From Enterobacterales bacterium CwR94 (GTDB lineage Bacteria > Pseudomonadota > Gammaproteobacteria > Enterobacterales > Enterobacteriaceae): a stretch of 64,000 bases of DNA. The translations under genes were made by a program, and so were the position numbers. This document shows positions 32,832-42,045 of this stretch, piece after piece. Location of the stretch: contig KZ478060.1 in assembly GCA_002837195.1 (NCBI GenBank), positions 95,652 through 159,651 on the forward strand, written 5' to 3'. The notes beneath the pieces are model-generated. The model was not told where the DNA came from and searched no databases. It saw only the letters and a list, made by a program, of their open reading frames with translations. The stretch's first letter is position 1. Every line of letters starts with the position of its first letter.

Positions 32832-34271
32832 TCAGTTATTTTGATAGACGTCTTTATAAAGTCGGCTTTCGAATCGTACGAGAGGAATTCGACGCTGACG
32901 TTGATCTTCAGGTGCAACCGCATAGCCTGACAAGAATTGAACAAAGGCTACGCGTTGTCCACTGGCGGTGGTCATAAAGCCAGCCAAATTATAGACGCCC
33001 TGCAGCGAGCCCGTTTTTGCAGACACTTTGCCCGTCACGCCCGCTTCGTGTAAACCGGCACGATACTGCAACGTACCGTCATACCCCGCCAGCGGTAACA
33101 TGGCAATGATATTGAGCTCGTTATCATGCTGAGCAATGTACTGCAGTACCTGCATCATGGTTTCCGGGGAGATCAAATCGTGACGCGATAGCCCGGAACC
33201 ATCGACCATAATGCTGTTGCCCAAATCAACATTGGCCTTTTGTTTCAAAATTCGACGCACGGCATCTGAACCGGCACGCCAGGTGCCTGCTACGCCAAAA
33301 TAATTACGTCCGATGGTGCGAAAAACGGTGTCCGCAATCATGTTATCGGATTTTTTAAGCATCACTTTCAGCAGCTCATGCAACTGCGCGGAATCATGCT
33401 CTGCCAGTACGGTACCGGGCTGGCTGGGCTGCGTTTGACGCACCAGGTGGCCACTGTAATCAATGCCGGCAGAAGCCAGTTCGGCTTTTAAAATGGCACC
33501 GGCGTAACTGGCACCGTTTTGTACCGCGAAGGCAAGCGGCAGAGGTTCGCTGCGCTGAATCATGCAGCCGGTTAACGTATAGCGATTGAGTTCGCCGGGG
33601 ACCACGTCCAATTCACAGTACTGGGCTTCTGCCGAACCGCGCGCCAGCGTTTTCACTTCGCTGAACATATTCACCGGGTAAAAAGAGGCTGTGCGAATAA
33701 AGGCGGTGTCACCGGCATTTTTCCCACTGTAGAGCGATACAGAGAAGCAATTGCGATCCACAATGGCGGCACCTGGCGGTGCGCTAAAGCATTGGGTCAT
33801 GTCGTTCCACGGCCAACCGGGGGCTTTGTCGTGGCTGGCAAAGACTGAGGTATCAATCACCAGGTTGCCGTCTACATGCGTAATCCCACGCTGTTTTAGC
33901 GTAGCGACCATATTGCGCAGTGCCTGACGAGAGAGAGTAGGGTCACCGTCAAAACGAGCCACCAGGTCGCCTTTCAACGTACCACTGCTTAATCCTCCAC
34001 TGCTTTCCAGTGTCGTTTTAAAGCGGTATTCCGGACCCAACTGCAACATTGCCGCTAAGGCCGTCAGCACTTTCATTGTGCTGGCAGGCAGGGCCATTTG
34101 TTTTGCGTGGTAATCAATCACGGGCGCAGGCGCGCCAATCTTTTGTACCATCAGCGCTAAATTGGCACCATCAGGCAGATATTGTGCGTAATCCTCGACG
34201 GGGGCGGCATGCAGGTTGGCGTTCAACATAAACGCGCAAGTGACTCCGGTAACAACTGATGAAAAACGCAT
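32832..34271 (-). CDS. dacB: D-alanyl-D-alanine carboxypeptidase/endopeptidase PBP4
   Basis: The 479-residue class C penicillin-binding protein has a signal peptide (cleaved near ANLHAA) and the three active-site motifs: SxxK in PASTMKVLTA, SxN in LKKSDNMIAD, and KTG in SAKTGSLQGVYNLAGFM. It trims peptide stems and cuts cross-links in the periplasm. In E. coli dacB sits next to obgE; here pmrAB separates them. Confidence 0.98.
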   Translation of the reverse strand: MRFSSVVTGVTCAFMLNANLHAAPVEDYAQYLPDGANLALMVQKIGAPAPVIDYHAKQMALPASTMKVLTALAAMLQLGPEYRFKTTLESSGGLSSGTLKGDLVARFDGDPTLSRQALRNMVATLKQRGITHVDGNLVIDTSVFASHDKAPGWPWNDMTQCFSAPPGAAIVDRNCFSVSLYSGKNAGDTAFIRTASFYPVNMFSEVKTLARGSAEAQYCELDVVPGELNRYTLTGCMIQRSEPLPLAFAVQNGASYAGAILKAELASAGIDYSGHLVRQTQPSQPGTVLAEHDSAQLHELLKVMLKKSDNMIADTVFRTIGRNYFGVAGTWRAGSDAVRRILKQKANVDLGNSIMVDGSGLSRHDLISPETMMQVLQYIAQHDNELNIIAMLPLAGYDGTLQYRAGLHEAGVTGKVSAKTGSLQGVYNLAGFMTTASGQRVAFVQFLSGYAVAPEDQRQRRIPLVRFESRLYKDVYQNN

Positions 34272-34336
34272 AATTTCGCGATAACTCCCTAAAAACGTGC
34301 CGTCATACTAAGGTGCATTACGGGGTAAAGTAAACG

Positions 34337-34365
34337 ATGACCCATAAGGAACTCTGCGGTAAAAT
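34337..34365 (+). promoter_or_regulatory. greA promoter
   Basis: ATGACC (34337-34342) and TAAAAT (34360-34365) are 17 bp apart. The position, about 180 bases before greA and divergent from dacB, fits the known long greA leader. Confidence 0.6.
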
Positions 34366-34371
34366 ACGTAT

Positions 34372-34423
34372 CAAAATGAAAACCATCTTGGCCTGACCGT
34401 TGTGTCGGGTCAGGATTCTTTTG
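34372..34423 (+). ncRNA. GraL-like RNA made by termination in the greA leader
   Basis: Starting just after the greA promoter, about 40-50 bases lead to the hairpin CCTGACC-(9)-GGTCAGG (34392-34414) and the U-rich tail ATTCTTTTG. In E. coli an early terminator in the greA leader releases short GraL RNAs. Layout matches; the sequence outside the hairpin cannot be compared from memory. Confidence 0.45.
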
Positions 34424-34542
34424 TTTAGAATCCGGTGAACAGGCGCCGATGAAATCCTGTCCACGTAGGGAACCGAACCTAACTTCAGACAGCTAACACT
34501 GGCCTGAATGGGCGATAACAGGAAAGATTGACGAGGTATTAC

Positions 34543-35019
34543 ATGAATCAGATTCCGATGACGGTACGCGGCGCAGAACAACTGCGCATTGAACTGGAAG
34601 AGCTGAAAACCGTTAAGCGTCCGCGCATCATTGCGTCTATTGCTGAAGCGCGCGAGCACGGTGATCTGAAAGAGAATGCGGAGTACCATGCTGCACGTGA
34701 AGAGCAGGGATTTTGCGAAGGTCGTATTCAAGATATTGAAGCCAAGCTGTCAAATGCTCAGGTGATTGACGTCACAAAAATGCCAAACAGTGGCCGTGTC
34801 ATTTTTGGTGCGACGGTGACGGTGCTCAATCTTGATACGGATGAAGAGCAAACCTATCGTATTGTCGGCGATGACGAAGCAGACTTTAAACAGAATTTAA
34901 TTTCTGTGAACTCACCGATTGCGCGTGGGTTAATCGGAAAAGAGCAAGATGACGTGGTGGTCATTAAAACCCCAGGCGGTGAAGTTGAGTTCGAAATCGC
35001 GAAGGTTGCATACCTCTAA
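34543..35019 (+). CDS. greA: transcript cleavage/elongation factor GreA
   Basis: The 158-residue protein has the N-terminal coiled coil that enters the RNA polymerase secondary channel, with the acidic tip ([15 protein letters not shown], Asp and Glu), and the C-terminal FKBP-like domain. It rescues backtracked complexes. The start at 34543 ([15 protein letters not shown]) follows GACGAGG; an in-frame start at 34528 would overlap that SD. Confidence 0.98.
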   Translation: MNQIPMTVRGAEQLRIELEELKTVKRPRIIASIAEAREHGDLKENAEYHAAREEQGFCEGRIQDIEAKLSNAQVIDVTKMPNSGRVIFGATVTVLNLDTDEEQTYRIVGDDEADFKQNLISVNSPIARGLIGKEQDDVVVIKTPGGEVEFEIAKVAYL

Positions 35020-35063
35020 CACTCGACGCTGGATGAATTTTCAGCGTATTGTGTAAAGAAAGG

Positions 35064-35087
35064 AAAAAGGCCGCATTGCGGCCTTTT
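35064..35087 (+). terminator. terminator after greA
   Basis: AAAAAGGCCGC-att-GCGGCCTTTT lies 45 bp after the greA stop, ahead of the convergent yhbY. Confidence 0.88.
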
Positions 35088-35154
35088 ATCACGCTGATGA
35101 GCGTGGCACTTTTCAGCCATACACTTAATTAAGTGGCTGGCCCTTCCGGCGAAT

Positions 35155-35448
35155 TTAGCGCGGCAGTGCGATTTTACGGTCTTTCGTTGGGCGGTAAAGC
35201 ACCAGTGTTTTACCGATTACCTGAACGTTCGCTGCACCGGTTTCACGCACGATCGCGTCAACGATCAAGGTTTTAGTTTCGCGATCTTCTGAGGCGATTT
35301 TGACCTTAATCAGTTCATGGTGCTCAAGCGCCTGTTCGATTTCGGCCAACACGCCTTCCGTCAAACCGTTGTTGCCCAGCATCACAACCGGTTTGAGTGG
35401 ATGAGCCAGCCCTTTCAGGTGCTGTTTTTGTTTGGTACTCAGATTCAT
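35155..35448 (-). CDS. yhbY: CRM-domain ribosome assembly RNA-binding protein YhbY
   Basis: The 97-residue protein is a single CRM domain with the GLAHPLKPVVMLGNNGL loop. In E. coli it associates with pre-50S particles. It is divergent from rlmE across a 126 bp promoter region. Confidence 0.96.
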   Translation of the reverse strand: MNLSTKQKQHLKGLAHPLKPVVMLGNNGLTEGVLAEIEQALEHHELIKVKIASEDRETKTLIVDAIVRETGAANVQVIGKTLVLYRPTKDRKIALPR

Positions 35449-35471
35449 CGTATTTTTTACTTACATTGGGA

Positions 35472-35500
35472 TTGAAAACGGGTCATTCTACCGCCATCTA
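35472..35500 (+). promoter_or_regulatory. sigma32 heat-shock promoter of rlmE-ftsH
   Basis: TTGAAA (35472-35477), a 14 bp spacer, and CGCCATCTA (35492-35500) match the sigma32 consensus (CTTGAAA, 13-17 bp, CCCCATNTA). The rlmE-ftsH operon is a known heat-shock unit in E. coli. A dyad GGGTTAACCC follows directly. Confidence 0.72.
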
Positions 35501-35574
35501 AGGGTTAACCCCAAGCGTTGTGTCCAGGAAAACCCCGTTTTTGTCGCTGACGATGAAGAATAGTTGGAAAAAGT

Positions 35575-36207
35575 ATGACCGGTAAAAAGCGTTCGGCCAG
35601 TTCAAGTCGCTGGCTCCAGGAACACTTCAGCGATAAATATGTGCTGCAGGCGCAGAAAAAAGGTTTACGTTCTCGTGCCTGGTTTAAACTTGATGAAATA
35701 CAGCAGGGTGACAAACTTTTCAAACCGGGAATGACCGTGGTTGATTTAGGCGCGGCGCCGGGTGGATGGTCACAATATGCTGTCACTCAAATCGGCTCCA
35801 AAGGCCGTATTATTGCCTGTGACCTCTTACCGATGGATCCGATTGTCGGTGTGGATTTTCTACAAGGTGATTTCCGTGACGAAGCGGTTGTTTCTGTGCT
35901 GTTAGAGCGGGTGGGTGAGGAAAAAGTACAGGTGGTGATGTCTGATATGGCACCCAACATGAGTGGTACACCTGCCGTTGATATTCCTCGTTCGATGTAT
36001 CTGGTCGAATTGGCCCTGCAGATGTGTCGCGATGTGCTGGCACCTGGTGGGAGTTTTGTAGTGAAAGTATTTCAGGGAGAAGGCTTTGACGAATACCTGC
36101 GGGAAATTCGCTCCCTGTTTACGAAAGTAAAAGTTCGTAAGCCGGACTCCTCACGTGCGCGTTCTCGTGAGGTGTATATTGTAGCGACAGGGCGCAAAGC
36201 AACCTGA
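35575..36207 (+). CDS. rlmE: 23S rRNA (uridine-2552-2'-O)-methyltransferase
   Basis: The 210-residue protein (RrmJ/FtsJ) has the SAM motif [16 protein letters not shown] and the K-D-K-E tetrad beginning with Lys38 (SRAWFKLDE), with Asp in [11 protein letters not shown]. It methylates U2552 in the A-loop at a late step of 50S assembly. It is expressed with ftsH from a heat-shock promoter. Confidence 0.98.
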   Translation: MTGKKRSASSSRWLQEHFSDKYVLQAQKKGLRSRAWFKLDEIQQGDKLFKPGMTVVDLGAAPGGWSQYAVTQIGSKGRIIACDLLPMDPIVGVDFLQGDFRDEAVVSVLLERVGEEKVQVVMSDMAPNMSGTPAVDIPRSMYLVELALQMCRDVLAPGGSFVVKVFQGEGFDEYLREIRSLFTKVKVRKPDSSRARSREVYIVATGRKAT

Positions 36208-36294
36208 CAGCTTTCAGACTGCAGCCAGTACTGCTGTAGTAGGAAAGCGAAAAGGACTGTAGTACCCTACGCTGTCTGTTAACACAGTTGTAAT

Positions 36295-36311
36295 AAGAGG
36301 TTAATCCCTTG
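36295..36311 (+). promoter_or_regulatory. ftsH ribosome binding site favouring a TTG start
   Basis: AAGAGG ends at 36300. The TTG at 36309 is 8 bases away, the usual spacing, whereas the ATG at 36318 is 17 bases away. This favours translation from TTG (MSDMAKN) over the commonly annotated ATG (MAKN). Confidence 0.55.
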
Positions 36312-38255
36312 AGTGACATGGCGAAAAACCTAATTCTTTGGTTGGTCATCGCAGTTGTGCTGATGTCTGTATTCCAGAGCTTTGGGCCCAGCGAGTCGAA
36401 TGGCCGACGGGTTGATTATTCAACCTTCCTCTCTGAAGTTAATCAGGATCAGGTCCGCGAGGCACGCATCAACGGGCGTGAAATTAACGTTACCAAAAAA
36501 GACAGCAACCGATACACGACCTACATTCCAGTCAACGATCCTAAGTTACTTGATAACCTGTTGACCAAGAACGTGAAAGTGGTTGGTGAGCCGCCAGAAG
36601 AGCCAAGCCTGCTGGCTTCGATCTTCATTTCCTGGTTCCCAATGCTGCTGTTGATTGGTGTTTGGATCTTCTTCATGCGACAGATGCAGGGCGGTGGCGG
36701 TAAGGGCGCGATGTCCTTCGGCAAAAGCAAAGCCCGCATGCTGACGGAAGACCAAATCAAAACGACATTTGCTGACGTTGCAGGCTGCGACGAAGCGAAA
36801 GAGGAAGTGGGCGAGCTGGTGGAATACCTGCGCGAGCCGAGCCGCTTCCAGAAATTAGGCGGTAAAATTCCAAAAGGCGTGCTGATGGTTGGCCCGCCGG
36901 GTACCGGTAAAACCTTGCTGGCGAAAGCGATTGCTGGCGAAGCGAAAGTGCCATTCTTTACCATCTCGGGCTCTGATTTCGTTGAAATGTTTGTGGGTGT
37001 CGGTGCATCTCGTGTGCGTGACATGTTCGAACAGGCGAAAAAAGCCGCGCCGTGCATCATCTTCATCGATGAAATTGATGCGGTAGGCCGTCAACGTGGC
37101 GCCGGTTTGGGTGGTGGTCATGATGAACGTGAACAGACCCTGAACCAGATGCTGGTTGAAATGGATGGTTTTGAAGGTAACGAAGGTATCATCGTTATCG
37201 CTGCAACCAACCGTCCGGACGTTCTGGACCCTGCCTTATTGCGCCCAGGCCGTTTTGACCGTCAGGTGGTGGTTGGATTGCCAGATGTGCGTGGTCGTGA
37301 GCAGATCCTGAAAGTGCATATGCGTCGCGTTCCGTTGGCGACCGACATCAACGCATCCGTGATTGCACGTGGTACGCCTGGCTTCTCGGGTGCCGATCTG
37401 GCTAACCTGGTGAACGAAGCGGCACTGTTTGCCGCGCGTGGTAACAAACGCGTTGTGTCGATGGTTGAGTTTGAAAAAGCCAAAGACAAAATCATGATGG
37501 GTGCGGAACGTCGCTCCATGGTGATGACAGAAGCGCAGAAAGAATCGACTGCCTATCACGAAGCGGGTCACGCGATTGTTGGTACGCTGGTTCCGGGTTA
37601 TGACCCGGTGCATAAAGTCACCATTATTCCACGTGGACGTGCGTTAGGTGTGGCGTTCTTCCTGCCGGAAGGCGATGAAATCAGTGCCAACCGTCAAAAA
37701 CTGGAAAGCCGTATTTCTGTGGCCTACGGTGGACGTCTGGCCGAAGAGATCATCTACGGTGCGGATTATGTTTCAACCGGCGCATCTTCAGATATTAAGA
37801 TGGCGACCAGCGTTGCGCGTAACATGGTGACGCAATGGGGCTTCTCAGAGAAACTTGGCCCGCTGCTGTATGCAGAAGAAGAAGGCGAAGTGTTCCTGGG
37901 ACGTTCGGTGGCGAAAGCGAAGCACATGTCTGACGAAACCGCGCGTATTATCGACCAGGAAGTTAAACACCTGATTGATACTAACTATGCACGTGCTCGC
38001 CGTATTTTGGACGAAAACATGGACATTCTTCATGCGATGAAAGATGCGCTGATGAAGTATGAAACCATTGATGCACCACAGATCAGCGATCTGATGGCGC
38101 GTCGTGAAGTTCGCCCGCCAGCAGGTTGGGAAGATCCGGGTAAATCTAACTCGGACAACAACAGCGGTACGCCAACGGCGGAACGCCCTGCTGATGAGCC
38201 GAAACCGAACACGCCAAATACGGACAGTTCCTTATCCGAGCAACATGACAAATAA
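36309..38255 (+). CDS. ftsH: ATP-dependent zinc metalloprotease FtsH
   Basis: The 648-residue protein (645 from the ATG at 36318) has two membrane helices (about 8-25 and 98-120), an AAA+ domain with Walker A GPPGTGKT and Walker [12 protein letters not shown], the SRH, and the zinc motif HEAGH. It degrades sigma32, LpxC, SecY and the lambda CII protein at the inner membrane. LpxC turnover ties it to the LPS genes elsewhere in the window. The C-terminal tail (about 45 residues) is low-complexity and more variable. Confidence 0.98.
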   Translation: MSDMAKNLILWLVIAVVLMSVFQSFGPSESNGRRVDYSTFLSEVNQDQVREARINGREINVTKKDSNRYTTYIPVNDPKLLDNLLTKNVKVVGEPPEEPSLLASIFISWFPMLLLIGVWIFFMRQMQGGGGKGAMSFGKSKARMLTEDQIKTTFADVAGCDEAKEEVGELVEYLREPSRFQKLGGKIPKGVLMVGPPGTGKTLLAKAIAGEAKVPFFTISGSDFVEMFVGVGASRVRDMFEQAKKAAPCIIFIDEIDAVGRQRGAGLGGGHDEREQTLNQMLVEMDGFEGNEGIIVIAATNRPDVLDPALLRPGRFDRQVVVGLPDVRGREQILKVHMRRVPLATDINASVIARGTPGFSGADLANLVNEAALFAARGNKRVVSMVEFEKAKDKIMMGAERRSMVMTEAQKESTAYHEAGHAIVGTLVPGYDPVHKVTIIPRGRALGVAFFLPEGDEISANRQKLESRISVAYGGRLAEEIIYGADYVSTGASSDIKMATSVARNMVTQWGFSEKLGPLLYAEEEGEVFLGRSVAKAKHMSDETARIIDQEVKHLIDTNYARARRILDENMDILHAMKDALMKYETIDAPQISDLMARREVRPPAGWEDPGKSNSDNNSGTPTAERPADEPKPNTPNTDSSLSEQHDK

Positions 38256-38287
38256 ATTTGTCTGAGCGCGCGTTAGCGTTATGCTTT

Positions 38288-38313
38288 AAACCCCGGCTTG
38301 CCGGGGTTTTTTA
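38288..38313 (+). terminator. terminator after ftsH
   Basis: AAACCCCGGC-tt-GCCGGGGTTT followed by TTT, 33 bp after the ftsH stop and 25 bp before folP. Confidence 0.9.
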
Positions 38314-38337
38314 TTATCTGTCAGTCAGGAGCCCATC

Positions 38338-39171
38338 ATGAAGCTGTATGCACGAGACCAGATCCTGGATCTCTCCCATCCCCACGTAATGGGGATCCTC
38401 AACGTTACCCCAGACTCATTTTCTGATGGTGGCAAGCATAACAGCCTGATTGATGCCCTGACGCACACAAATGAAATGGTCAACGCTGGCGCGACAATCA
38501 TTGACGTGGGCGGTGAATCAACGCGACCGGGTGCTGCGGAAGTCTCGGTACAGGAAGAACTCGAACGTGTCGTGCCCGTGGTCGAAGCCATTGCGCAACG
38601 TTTTGAAGTGTGGATTTCGGTGGACACCTCGCAACCCGAGGTCATTACTGCCTGTGCGCATGCCGGCGCGCACATCATCAATGATATTCGTTCTCTACAA
38701 CTGCCCGGTGCATTAGAAGCCGCTGCGGCAACGCAACTGCCGATTTGCCTGATGCACATGCAGGGTGAACCTAAAACCATGCAACAAGCGCCACAATATA
38801 AAAATGTGTTGAGCGACGTTGATGCGTTTTTCGTGCAACATATAGCGCGTTGTGAAGCGGCGGGTATCGATAAATCACGATTACTGCTCGATCCCGGCTT
38901 TGGTTTTGGTAAAAATCTCGCACACAATTATCAATTACTGGCGCATCTTGCCGATTATCACCACTTTGGTTTTCCGCTATTAGTGGGGATGTCGCGTAAA
39001 ACGATGGTAGGGCAACTCTTAAATGTGGGGCCAACGCAACGTTTAAACGGCAGCCTTGCCTGCGCAGTAATCGCCGCAATGCAGGGTGCACATATTGTGC
39101 GCGTCCATGATGTTAAAGAAACGGTGGAAGCGATGCGCGTCGTAGAAGCCACCTTGTCAGCGAAGGAATGA
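38338..39171 (+). CDS. folP: dihydropteroate synthase
   Basis: The 277-residue TIM-barrel enzyme has the two family signatures [16 protein letters not shown] and [16 protein letters not shown]. It joins p-aminobenzoate to dihydropterin pyrophosphate and is the target of sulfonamides. It is followed by glmM after 7 bp, as in E. coli. Confidence 0.98.
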   Translation: MKLYARDQILDLSHPHVMGILNVTPDSFSDGGKHNSLIDALTHTNEMVNAGATIIDVGGESTRPGAAEVSVQEELERVVPVVEAIAQRFEVWISVDTSQPEVITACAHAGAHIINDIRSLQLPGALEAAAATQLPICLMHMQGEPKTMQQAPQYKNVLSDVDAFFVQHIARCEAAGIDKSRLLLDPGFGFGKNLAHNYQLLAHLADYHHFGFPLLVGMSRKTMVGQLLNVGPTQRLNGSLACAVIAAMQGAHIVRVHDVKETVEAMRVVEATLSAKE

Positions 39172-39178
39172 AGCAAAC

Positions 39179-40513
39179 ATGAGTAGCAGAAAATATTTCG
39201 GAACAGACGGTATCCGCGGCAAGGTGGGTGAATCTCCTATCACGCCTGACTTCGTACTGAAGTTAGGCTTTGCGGCAGGCAAAGTCCTGGCGCGTCATGG
39301 GTCTAAAAAAATCATTATTGGTAAAGATACGCGTATTTCAGGCTATATGCTGGAATCGGCGCTGGAAGCCGGTTTGGCCGCCGCGGGATTATCTGCCGCG
39401 TTTACCGGGCCGATGCCCACGCCAGCTGTGGCGTATCTGACTCGCACTTTCCGTGCAGAAGCGGGAATTGTTATTTCCGCCTCACACAATCCTTACTACG
39501 ACAACGGGATCAAGTTCTTCTCCATTGACGGCACCAAATTGCCCGATGAGGTAGAAGAGGCGATTGAAGCCGAACTGGATAAGCCGCTCGATTGTGTTGA
39601 ATCGGCAGAATTGGGGCGTGCCAGCCGTATTGTTGATGCCGCGGGCCGTTACATTGAATTCTGTAAAAGTACTTTCCCAACCGAATTAAGTTTAAATGGT
39701 CTGAAAATCGTGGTGGATTGCGCCAATGGGGCGACCTATCACATTGCGCCAAACGTGATGCGTGAGCTGGGTGCCACTGTGATCCCTGTGGGTGTGCAGC
39801 CTGATGGCATGAACATTAATAAAGAGTGCGGCGCGACCGATGTGCGCATGTTGCAAGAGCGGGTGCTGGCAGAAAAAGCCGACTTAGGACTGGCATTTGA
39901 TGGCGACGGTGACCGCATCATGATGGTGGATCACCTCGGTAACAAAGTCGATGGCGACCAGATCCTCTATATCATTGCGCGTGAAGGCTTGCGTCAGGGG
40001 CAACTGCGCGGTGGTGTGGTGGGGACACTGATGAGTAACATGGGGCTAGAGCTGGCCTTAAAACAGATCGGTATTCCCTTTGCGCGTGCCAAAGTCGGCG
40101 ACCGCTATGTGCTGGAAAAATTGCAGGAGAAAAACTGGCGTCTAGGAGCCGAAAACTCTGGCCACGTCATCCTGCTGGATAAAACCACCACTGGCGATGG
40201 TATCGTTGCGGCATTACAGGTCTTGACGGCGGTGGTGCGCAACCATATGACGTTGCATGATCTGTGCAGCGGAATGAAACTGCTGCCACAAATCCTGGTG
40301 AATGTTCGCTTTAGCGGCGATCACGATCCGCTGCAGCATGAAACCGTTAAAGCAGTCACGGCGGATGTCGAAACCGCTCTGGCAGGCCGTGGGCGTGTTT
40401 TGCTGCGTAAATCGGGAACAGAACCCTTGATTCGCGTCATGGTCGAAGGCGAGGATGAAGCGTTAGTGACTGAACTGGCACATAAAATTGCCGATGCTGT
40501 CAAAGCTGTCTAA
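39179..40513 (+). CDS. glmM: phosphoglucosamine mutase
   Basis: The 444-residue hexosephosphate mutase has the phosphoserine Ser102 in [15 protein letters not shown], the Mg loop DGDGDR, and the C-terminal [12 protein letters not shown] phosphate loop. It makes glucosamine-1-phosphate for UDP-GlcNAc, the MurA substrate. RapZ, also in this window, controls the preceding step (GlmS). Confidence 0.98.
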   Translation: MSSRKYFGTDGIRGKVGESPITPDFVLKLGFAAGKVLARHGSKKIIIGKDTRISGYMLESALEAGLAAAGLSAAFTGPMPTPAVAYLTRTFRAEAGIVISASHNPYYDNGIKFFSIDGTKLPDEVEEAIEAELDKPLDCVESAELGRASRIVDAAGRYIEFCKSTFPTELSLNGLKIVVDCANGATYHIAPNVMRELGATVIPVGVQPDGMNINKECGATDVRMLQERVLAEKADLGLAFDGDGDRIMMVDHLGNKVDGDQILYIIAREGLRQGQLRGGVVGTLMSNMGLELALKQIGIPFARAKVGDRYVLEKLQEKNWRLGAENSGHVILLDKTTTGDGIVAALQVLTAVVRNHMTLHDLCSGMKLLPQILVNVRFSGDHDPLQHETVKAVTADVETALAGRGRVLLRKSGTEPLIRVMVEGEDEALVTELAHKIADAVKAV

Positions 40514-40526
40514 CTGCGCTATGCTG

Positions 40527-40552
40527 GGCTTCTCACTGTGGAGTGAGAAGCC
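40527..40552. repeat. 11-bp perfect hairpin after glmM
   Basis: GGCTTCTCACT-gtgg-AGTGAGAAGCC folds into an 11-bp stem with a 4-base loop, 13 bp after the glmM stop. There is no T-run next to it. It may protect the glmM mRNA end or assist termination. Confidence 0.6.
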
Positions 40553-40619
40553 GCTGTTGAAAGGTTGTGCACTGTCTGGCGTTTTTTTCTGCAAACAGTT
40601 TTTTCACAGAAAAATAGGC

Positions 40620-40648
40620 TTGCGCAGCCAAATCGCTTTGGTTAGTAT
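40620..40648 (+). promoter_or_regulatory. candidate secG promoter
   Basis: TTGCGC (40620-40625) and TAGTAT (40643-40648) are separated by 17 bp. They lie about 95 bases upstream of secG. Confidence 0.5.
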
Positions 40649-40742
40649 TCACACCCGCTTCAATGGGTGTTGCATCTCGCCATCCATTTGACTGGTTTGA
40701 AGCTTTTGATACGCGGTAGCCCCGCGAGGAAACAGGTTAATT

Positions 40743-41081
40743 ATGTACGAAGCTCTGTTAGTCGTTTTTTTGCTGGTTGCCATCGGTCTGGTAGGACTGA
40801 TCATGCTTCAGCAAGGTAAAGGCGCTGATATGGGTGCCTCGTTTGGTGCTGGCGCTTCCGGTACACTGTTTGGTTCCACTGGTTCTGGTAATTTCATGAC
40901 CCGTATGACCGCAGTTCTGGCCACACTGTTTTTCATCATTAGTCTGGTTCTGGGTAATATCAATAGCAACAAAGATCATACAGGCAGCGAGTGGGAAAAC
41001 TTAACCGCTCCGGCATCACAGCAGTCTGAGCCAGCAGCACCGGCTAAACCTGCTACGCCGAGCAGTGATATCCCGCAGTAA
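40743..41081 (+). CDS. secG: Sec translocase subunit SecG
   Basis: The 112-residue protein has two membrane helices (about 2-23 and 53-72) joined by a G-rich loop (KGADMGASFGAGASGTLFGS). It forms SecYEG with SecY and SecE and inverts during preprotein transport. tRNA-Leu follows 49 bp downstream, as in E. coli, where they are co-transcribed. Confidence 0.98.
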   Translation: MYEALLVVFLLVAIGLVGLIMLQQGKGADMGASFGAGASGTLFGSTGSGNFMTRMTAVLATLFFIISLVLGNINSNKDHTGSEWENLTAPASQQSEPAAPAKPATPSSDIPQ

Positions 41082-41130
41082 GCCGTACATTTCCTGACGA
41101 CAGAAATAAAAAAGTCGTGCGTAGTGCAGT

Positions 41131-41217
41131 GCCGTGGTGGTGGAATTGGTAGACACGCTACCTTGAGGTGGTAGTGCCCGATTGGGCTTACGGGTTCAAG
41201 TCCCGTCCTCGGTACCA
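41131..41217 (+). tRNA. leuU: tRNA-Leu (anticodon GAG)
   Basis: The 87-base gene ends with an encoded CCA (41215-41217). It has a long class II variable arm, the T-loop GGTTCAAGTCC, and the anticodon loop TTGAGGT giving GAG, which reads CUU and CUC. The 5' strand of the acceptor stem is GCCGTGG and the 3' strand CCTCGGT, so position 5 against 68 is a T-T mismatch; E. coli leuU as I recall it has GCCGAGG and a full pair. All other stems look regular. Confidence 0.95.
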
Positions 41218-41231
41218 GATCTTAGTAAAAC

Positions 41232-41261
41232 TTGCATTTTTTGCATGTTTAGGCATACAAT
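41232..41261 (+). promoter_or_regulatory. promoter of the tRNA-fMet-rimP-nusA-infB operon
   Basis: TTGCAT (41232-41237), an 18 bp spacer and TACAAT (41256-41261) end 17 bases before the tRNA. This matches the arrangement of the strong metY promoter in E. coli. Confidence 0.72.
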
Positions 41262-41277
41262 ATGCCACGTTTTCGGA

Positions 41278-41354
<77 letters not shown>

Positions 41355-41482
41355 TTTTCCCTTAGAGTTCTTTTTCAAATATACTCTGTGCATGGTTTTA
41401 GCGCATTCGCAGAAGATTTTGAAAAAAATTCTGTTGGATTATGTGCCGAGCCGCATGATGCGGCATACAGGGTCCAGTCACA

Positions 41483-41509
41483 AAAAGCCCCGATTATCGG
41501 GGTTTTTTG
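41483..41509 (+). terminator. terminator/attenuator between metY and rimP
   Basis: AAAAAGCCCCGA-tta-TCGGGGTTTTTT is a strong terminator within the operon leader. Partial read-through must supply rimP-nusA-infB; in E. coli terminators at this place are part of NusA autoregulation. Confidence 0.85.
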
Positions 41510-41568
41510 TTATCAGGAAGCAGCATCACTGGGCTATTAAGCCCTTTTTTTATGTCTTGGGGGTGGGT

Positions 41569-42021
41569 TTGTCCACATTAGAGCAGAAATTAACTGAGCT
41601 GATCACCGCACCGGTGGAAGCCTTGGGCTATGAACTGGTCGGCATTGAGTTCGTCCGTGGGCGCACATCAACGCTGCGAATCTACATCGATAGCGAAAAT
41701 GGCATCAATGTGGATGATTGTGCGGATGTGAGTCACCAGGTCAGTGCGGTAATGGATGTGGAAGACCCCATCACCGTGGCCTATAACCTCGAAGTCTCTT
41801 CTCCAGGCTTAGATCGTCCAATGTTTACTGCTGAGCATTATCAGCGCTTCATGGGTGATGAAGTAAGTCTGGTACTCCGCATGGCGGTCCAGAACCGTCG
41901 TAAATGGCAAGGAATAATCAAAGCCGTTGAAGGTGAAATGATCACCGTTACTGTTGATGGTAACGACGAAGTGTTCGCACTGAGTAATATTCAGAAAGCG
42001 AACCTGGTTCCCCACTTTTAA
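41569..42021 (+). CDS. rimP: ribosome maturation factor RimP
   Basis: The 150-residue protein (formerly YhbC) starts with TTG at 41569, giving [20 protein letters not shown], behind a GGGGG-rich SD. An in-frame GTG lies two codons earlier, and a long open stretch to 41392 crosses the terminator and cannot be coding. RimP acts in 30S maturation. It leads into nusA after 24 bp. Confidence 0.96.
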   Translation: MSTLEQKLTELITAPVEALGYELVGIEFVRGRTSTLRIYIDSENGINVDDCADVSHQVSAVMDVEDPITVAYNLEVSSPGLDRPMFTAEHYQRFMGDEVSLVLRMAVQNRRKWQGIIKAVEGEMITVTVDGNDEVFALSNIQKANLVPHF

Positions 42022-42045
42022 ACGTCCGGACTGAGGCAAACCAGG

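Noticed and set aside
41392..41568. N-terminal extension of rimP
   Set aside because: It would run through the strong intrinsic terminator at 41483-41509 and is not conserved.
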